From Coriobacteriia bacterium (lineage in GTDB: Bacteria > Actinomycetota > Coriobacteriia > WRKU01 > JAENWW01), in the NCBI GenBank assembly GCA_016649875.1, contig JAENWW010000002.1, positions 20,851-84,850 of the forward strand: a DNA stretch of 64,000 nt, in the 5' to 3' direction. Position 1 is the stretch's first letter, and each line of letters begins with the position of its first letter. The notes under the pieces were generated by a model. It made no database searches, had not been told where the DNA came from, and worked only from the letters and a program-made list of their open reading frames with translations. Made by a program: the position numbers and the translations under genes. Shown in pieces: positions 60,143 through 64,000 of the stretch.

Positions 60143-60856
60143 GTGATATATGGTGTTGTATTAGCCGGAGGAACAGGCAAGCGCATGCGCAGTCGTAACC
60201 TACCGAAGCAATTCATCAAGCTCAATGGGACGCCGACTATCATTCTCACGATTAATAAGATGCTCGAGGTCGAAAGGTTCGACAAGCTCTTCATTGCAGT
60301 CCACTCCAGTTGGGTCTCCTACCTCGAAGACATGATAGATGCCTATATTCCCTGTCGTGACCGCATCACCGTCATCGAGGGCGGTAACGAACGTCTCGAT
60401 TCCATATCGAACTCCGTCTATGCCGCCGTTGAGAGTCATCCTCTCAGTGACGACGACATCATCGTTTTGCACGATGCCGTCCGTCCTTTCATCACCAAAG
60501 AAGTGCTCGAAGCCAGTATCGACGGTGCGAAAGAGTATTCTGCGGTGGTGGCCGCCGTGCCCGCCACCGATACGATGCTTTGGATTAACGACGGAGAAGT
60601 CGTCGAGTCGATGCCGGACCGCAGCAAACTTTTTCACGGTCAAGCGCCCGACAGCTTTAAGCTGCACGTACTGAAAGAATCACTCGAGAGTCTCACCGAC
60701 GAGGAGTGTGCGATTATTACTGGAACCGCGCAAATATGTATGCTGAAGGGAATTCCCGTCCACATCATTCCCGGTGACCGCAACAACATCAAATTGACCA
60801 CCCCCGAAGATTTAATCGTCGCGAGGGGTCTATTGCTGGAGGAGGCTTACTTGTGA
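60143..60856 (+). CDS. tarI: TarI/IspD-type cytidylyltransferase, probably ribitol-5-phosphate
   Basis: A 237-residue cytidylyltransferase with LAGGTGKRMRSRNLPKQF at the N-terminus, IVLHDAVRPFI in the middle and GQAPDSF plus NIKLTTPEDL near the end. The ending and the IYGVVLAGG start follow TarI, which makes CDP-ribitol, rather than classical IspD. The next genes (polyol dehydrogenase, ribulose-5-phosphate epimerase, TagF-like transferase) support this. A GTG start with GGAGG eight bases upstream is chosen over an in-frame TTG. IspD function cannot be fully excluded. Confidence 0.82.
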   Translation: MIYGVVLAGGTGKRMRSRNLPKQFIKLNGTPTIILTINKMLEVERFDKLFIAVHSSWVSYLEDMIDAYIPCRDRITVIEGGNERLDSISNSVYAAVESHPLSDDDIIVLHDAVRPFITKEVLEASIDGAKEYSAVVAAVPATDTMLWINDGEVVESMPDRSKLFHGQAPDSFKLHVLKESLESLTDEECAIITGTAQICMLKGIPVHIIPGDRNNIKLTTPEDLIVARGLLLEEAYL

Positions 60857-61893
60857 AAGCTTGTGTCTTGGAAGATATCGGTAAACTCGTCTATAAAGAG
60901 GTCGAGACTCCTGTTGCCGGCGAGGGCGAAGTTCTTCTCAAAATCAGAGCCTGCGGTATCTGCAGCAGTGATATCGACCGTGTCTTGAAGACGGGAACGT
61001 ATCATTTTCCCACAATTCCGGGTCATGAGTTCGCCGGAGAGATAGTCGCGGTGGGAGCGGGCGTCGACAGTGGGTATATCGGGAAACGTGCCGCCGTATT
61101 TCCGTTGCTCCCTTGCAAAGTGTGTCCTTCTTGCCGGGATGAGCGCTACGTGCATTGTTTCGACTACAGTTATTTCGGTTCACGGTGCGATGGCGCATTC
61201 GCCGAGTATCTCGCCGTTCCTCTTTGGAATACGGTTATTTTCCCCGATAGTCTCTCTTTCGATGAAGCTGCGTTGTGCGAACCGACTGCCGTCGCGTTGC
61301 ATGCGGTCGCTAAGGCGAAGGTTGACTCCGAGAGCACGGTCGTGGTTATAGGAAGCGGAACAATCGGCATCATCATCGCGTTGCGGGCCAAGCAACTCGG
61401 GGCGAAGGAAGTCGTCGTCGTCGGTACAAGCGAACGCAAGATGGAGTTCGTTCGTTCTCTCGGCATTTCGAAAGCGATAAATGCTAAAGCGGAGGATGTC
61501 GTTGACGGCGTCCGCGAGATTACCTCGCAGCGCGGGGCCGATATCGTATTCGAATGCGTCGGAAGCGATTCTTCTCTTGAAACTTCTTTGTCGGTTACAA
61601 AGAAGATGGGACATATCATCGTTGTGGGAAATCCTCATGGAGATATGAGCATCGAGCGCAATGCATACTGGAAGATTCTTCGCAACGAGCTCACTCTCAC
61701 CGGTGTGTGGAATTCGAGTTATAATTCACAGACCAACGACTGGAAAGATGCTTTGGAATTCATTGCTCGAGACGATGTCGATCTGGCGAAGCTCATCACC
61801 CATAGATTCAGCCTCGAGCAACATAAAGCGGCATTCGATGCGATTACCGACAGAAACGAGTTCACGGTAAAGGTGATGTTTATCAATGAGTGA
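60853..61893 (+). CDS. Zinc-dependent polyol-phosphate dehydrogenase (MDR family)
   Basis: A 346-residue medium-chain dehydrogenase. Catalytic zinc ligands are in ACGICSSDIDR and PGHEFAGE, four structural-zinc cysteines are in CKVCPSCRDERYVHC, and the NAD(P) loop is VVVIGSGTIGI. It resembles galactitol-1-phosphate and sorbitol dehydrogenases. In this cluster it most likely reduces ribulose-5-phosphate to ribitol-5-phosphate, the job of TarJ. The GTG start overlaps the tarI stop by four bases. Confidence 0.88.
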   Translation: MKACVLEDIGKLVYKEVETPVAGEGEVLLKIRACGICSSDIDRVLKTGTYHFPTIPGHEFAGEIVAVGAGVDSGYIGKRAAVFPLLPCKVCPSCRDERYVHCFDYSYFGSRCDGAFAEYLAVPLWNTVIFPDSLSFDEAALCEPTAVALHAVAKAKVDSESTVVVIGSGTIGIIIALRAKQLGAKEVVVVGTSERKMEFVRSLGISKAINAKAEDVVDGVREITSQRGADIVFECVGSDSSLETSLSVTKKMGHIIVVGNPHGDMSIERNAYWKILRNELTLTGVWNSSYNSQTNDWKDALEFIARDDVDLAKLITHRFSLEQHKAAFDAITDRNEFTVKVMFINE

Positions 61894-62566
61894 ATCTGCG
61901 AAAAAACCGGGAGAAATCTCCGCCTCGATCATGTGCGCCGATATCAGCAACCTCGTCGAGACCCTCGACATACTCGAAAGTGAGAATGTCGAATATCTTC
62001 ACATGGATGTCATGGACGGGCATTTCGTTCCGAATTTCGCCCTCGGCATGGATCACATAAAGAAAATCCGGGAAATCTCGAACATTCCCATGGATTTTCA
62101 TCTTATGATCACCGATCCGGAAGAAAAGATCGGTTGGTTCAACTTCGGTCCGGGCGATTGCGTCATCGTCCATTACGAAAGTACGCGACATATCATCAAG
62201 GCACTCGAAGCGATTCAGGCGACCGGCGCGAAGCCGGGAATCGCGCTCAACCCCGGAACCCCCATATTCGTTTTGGACGAAATATTGGACTTCATCGATA
62301 TCGTCGCCGCCATGACGGTCAATCCGGGATTCGCCGGGCAACAGATCGTGCCCGGGAGCATAGACAAAGTCGCTCGGCTCAAAAAGTATTTGATTGAGAA
62401 GGGACATCCGGATATCGAGATCGAGGTCGATGGAAATATCAGCTTCGAAAATGCAAAGTTACTGCGTGAACGCGGTGCCGATATTTTCGTTGCCGGCACG
62501 TCGAGCGTTTTTGGTGATATGGACAGGCACGCTGCGATTAATAAACTGCGAGAATCCATCATTTAG
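61886..62566 (+). CDS. rpe: Ribulose-phosphate 3-epimerase family protein
   Basis: A 226-residue TIM-barrel epimerase: ISASIMCADISNL, YLHMDVMDGHFVPNFALG with the metal-binding His and Asp, FHLMITDPE, MTVNPGFAGQ and EVDGNIS with the second catalytic Asp. It interconverts xylulose-5- and ribulose-5-phosphate. Here it would supply ribulose-5-phosphate to the dehydrogenase in front of it. It overlaps that gene by eight bases. A dedicated epimerase in a CDP-ribitol cluster is unusual. Confidence 0.9.
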   Translation: MSESAKKPGEISASIMCADISNLVETLDILESENVEYLHMDVMDGHFVPNFALGMDHIKKIREISNIPMDFHLMITDPEEKIGWFNFGPGDCVIVHYESTRHIIKALEAIQATGAKPGIALNPGTPIFVLDEILDFIDIVAAMTVNPGFAGQQIVPGSIDKVARLKKYLIEKGHPDIEIEVDGNISFENAKLLRERGADIFVAGTSSVFGDMDRHAAINKLRESII

Positions 62567-62584
62567 TCTTCAAGGAGTTTTTGG

Positions 62585-64000
62585 GTGAAATACGAAATCC
62601 GTATAGAAAAAATATCTATTGTGGGCAACACGTTGGAGCTCGCAATTCAAGGCATCGTCAATGACATGGCGTCCATATCCGAACGTCTGCCTAAGCCAAA
62701 ACTCGTATTATATTTTGATAATGGAAAAGAAACGCGGCGTATTCCGTTTCCCTTTAGTTCGATTGTCAACTATCCAGGGCGCTGCACGTTTTATGGAACC
62801 TATACCTACAATCTCACTCAGATATTTTGGAAAACCAGGAAAGACAATCTTCCCACGCGACTCTTTTTCAACTTTTGGCTGGGAGATGTCTACGATGAGA
62901 AAATTCCTTTAACCTTTGAAAACGTTGAGTTCAGATGCGACAGAAACAATTTCGAGTGCAAGATTAAAGACAACGCGATTCTTATACGCCCCTCGACCAA
63001 GCGTCGCAATAAAGGAATAATGAAGTCGATTCGGGCTGTCTTGACGTTCGCCTACAATCTGGTGGGAACCGTTCTCGGTATTTTACTCTTGCCATGGTTC
63101 TTTTTGGAGGCCTTGCTTTCGTTTGTCGGTGTCGGAGAGCTTTCGTCCTCGATTAAGAATGACAATAAAATTCGGAGACTTGTGGGCCATTGCAATCAGA
63201 GGTTCGCTTCATTCTCGAATAGCAAGATTAAACTCAATCAGCTCTGGCGCATTATATATATGGGAATATTCACGGTATGCAGGATATTTCCCGTGAACAA
63301 AAATCAAATCGCGTACATTTCGTACCGTCGGAGCGAGCTCTCGGGAAACTTTGCCTTCGTGCACAAATACCTGGAAAAAGATCCGTCGCTTAAGATGGTC
63401 TCGTTCTTTAATAAAAACACTTCGATGCGCAATCCTTATAAAATCATTCAGTTCTGTTATATCTGCGCGACCAGCAAGGTGATTTTAATTGATGAGTTTA
63501 CTCCTCAAATTCATTATATTGACCTGCGAAAGTCGACACGGCTCGTGCAACTTTGGCACGCAGCCGGCGCGTTGAAGACCTTCGGTTTTTCCCGCACTGG
63601 AAAGCCGAAAGGATCGCCTGATGATACGCGAAACCATCGTAGCTATGACTATGCCACGGTAAGCTCCTCGTACTGCATCAAGTGCCACTCTGAAGGTTTC
63701 GGCGTTGACGATAAGGTGGTCGTCCCGACGGGTATCCCGCGCACGGATGTCTTCTTCGATGAGGAATATGCGGCTAATACCAGGAAGAATTTTTATGGAA
63801 ATTATCCTGAGCTTAAAGATAAGAAACTCATCATGTTCGCACCGACATTTCGGGGCATGCTCAAAGAGGACGCTTACTATCCTTTCAAAAAATTCGACGT
63901 CGGCAGTATTTTGTCGCAGCTCGACGACGAATACGTGCTCTTGATAAAACATCATCCCTTTGTCACGGAGAAGCATCCCGTGTCCGACGAGTATAAAGAT
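62585..64000 (+). CDS. CDP-glycerol/CDP-ribitol polyol phosphotransferase (TagF/TarL type), partial
   Basis: The gene starts at GTG 62585 (AAGGAG seven bases upstream) and runs off the window after 472 codons with no stop. An N-terminal region of about 150 residues is followed by a hydrophobic segment (LVGTVLGILLLPWFFLEALL) and then the glycerophosphotransferase domain: QLWHAAGALKTFGFSRTG, VPTGIPRTDVFF, LIMFAPTFRG and LIKHHPF with the conserved His. Such enzymes build polyol phosphate chains of teichoic acids or capsules. With the preceding genes the donor is probably CDP-ribitol. The C-terminus is not visible. Confidence 0.9.
   Translation, partial: MKYEIRIEKISIVGNTLELAIQGIVNDMASISERLPKPKLVLYFDNGKETRRIPFPFSSIVNYPGRCTFYGTYTYNLTQIFWKTRKDNLPTRLFFNFWLGDVYDEKIPLTFENVEFRCDRNNFECKIKDNAILIRPSTKRRNKGIMKSIRAVLTFAYNLVGTVLGILLLPWFFLEALLSFVGVGELSSSIKNDNKIRRLVGHCNQRFASFSNSKIKLNQLWRIIYMGIFTVCRIFPVNKNQIAYISYRRSELSGNFAFVHKYLEKDPSLKMVSFFNKNTSMRNPYKIIQFCYICATSKVILIDEFTPQIHYIDLRKSTRLVQLWHAAGALKTFGFSRTGKPKGSPDDTRNHRSYDYATVSSSYCIKCHSEGFGVDDKVVVPTGIPRTDVFFDEEYAANTRKNFYGNYPELKDKKLIMFAPTFRGMLKEDAYYPFKKFDVGSILSQLDDEYVLLIKHHPFVTEKHPVSDEYKD

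Noticed and set aside
60143..60856. Straight assignment as IspD of the MEP pathway
   Set aside because: Neighbouring polyol dehydrogenase, epimerase and TagF-like genes and the TarI-like C-terminus fit CDP-ribitol synthesis better; kept only as an alternative.

Overview
The window looks like chromosome from an anaerobic or facultatively anaerobic bacterium of moderate G+C. A deep actinobacterial lineage such as Coriobacteriia is my best guess, from gene content only: a membrane formate dehydrogenase with a tungstate importer, a tryptophan T-box leader, mixed ATG/GTG/TTG starts and one apparently leaderless gene. No 16S, tRNA or other taxonomic marker is present. No CRISPR array, tRNA, rRNA or transposase was seen.

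Layout. 1-3.3 kb: the end of a formate dehydrogenase operon (fdhA 3' end, fdhB, fdhC, fdhE). 3.4-12.1 kb, minus strand: one tightly packed operon reading tupA-tupB-tupC, a mobA-fdhD fusion, moeA, a 75-residue unknown, mobB, moaA, moaC and a MOSC-mogA fusion. It takes up tungstate, builds and loads the cofactor, and serves the dehydrogenase next door. 12.3-15.2 kb: a winged-helix regulator, an AbiEii-like nucleotidyltransferase and an M13 metallopeptidase that overlap or nearly abut, behind a phased array of operator half-sites. 15.4-16.1 kb: a NERD-domain protein. 16.2-19.3 kb: a polar amino acid ABC importer with a strong promoter and a palindromic operator. 19.4-21.5 kb: an AmmeMemoRadiSam cluster. 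21.5-22.6 kb: a bacterial eRF1-like protein. 22.7-29.9 kb: a T-box-controlled trp operon, trpE-trpGD-trpCF-trpB-trpA. 30-38.6 kb: an ADP-forming acyl-CoA synthetase fused to a GNAT acetyltransferase, OsmC, TM2, a lipoprotein, a methyltransferase, two flavoproteins and TerC.

38.7-47.6 kb is mosaic. An ArsR regulator, a thioredoxin-like protein and an ArsP-type permease share related operators. They are separated from a membrane thioredoxin and CcdA by a G+C-rich segment bounded by 136-bp direct repeats. That segment carries a carboxymuconolactone decarboxylase family gene, a CDF exporter, gene fragments, MarC and a second amino acid importer. Recombination between the repeats would restore one compact arsR-trx-permease-trx-ccdA operon.

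47.6-52.1 kb: a KimA-like transporter and a three-gene ABC exporter. 52.2-56.4 kb: a classical arsenic operon, arsR-arsD-arsA-arsC-acr3. 56.4-60.1 kb: an IscR/CymR-like regulator with cysteine synthase and O-acetylhomoserine sulfhydrylase, a small membrane protein and a second Rrf2 regulator. 60.1-64 kb: a CDP-ribitol-type cluster (TarI-like cytidylyltransferase, polyol dehydrogenase, ribulose-phosphate epimerase, TagF/TarL-like transferase cut by the window end), pointing to a teichoic-acid-like or capsular polyol phosphate polymer.
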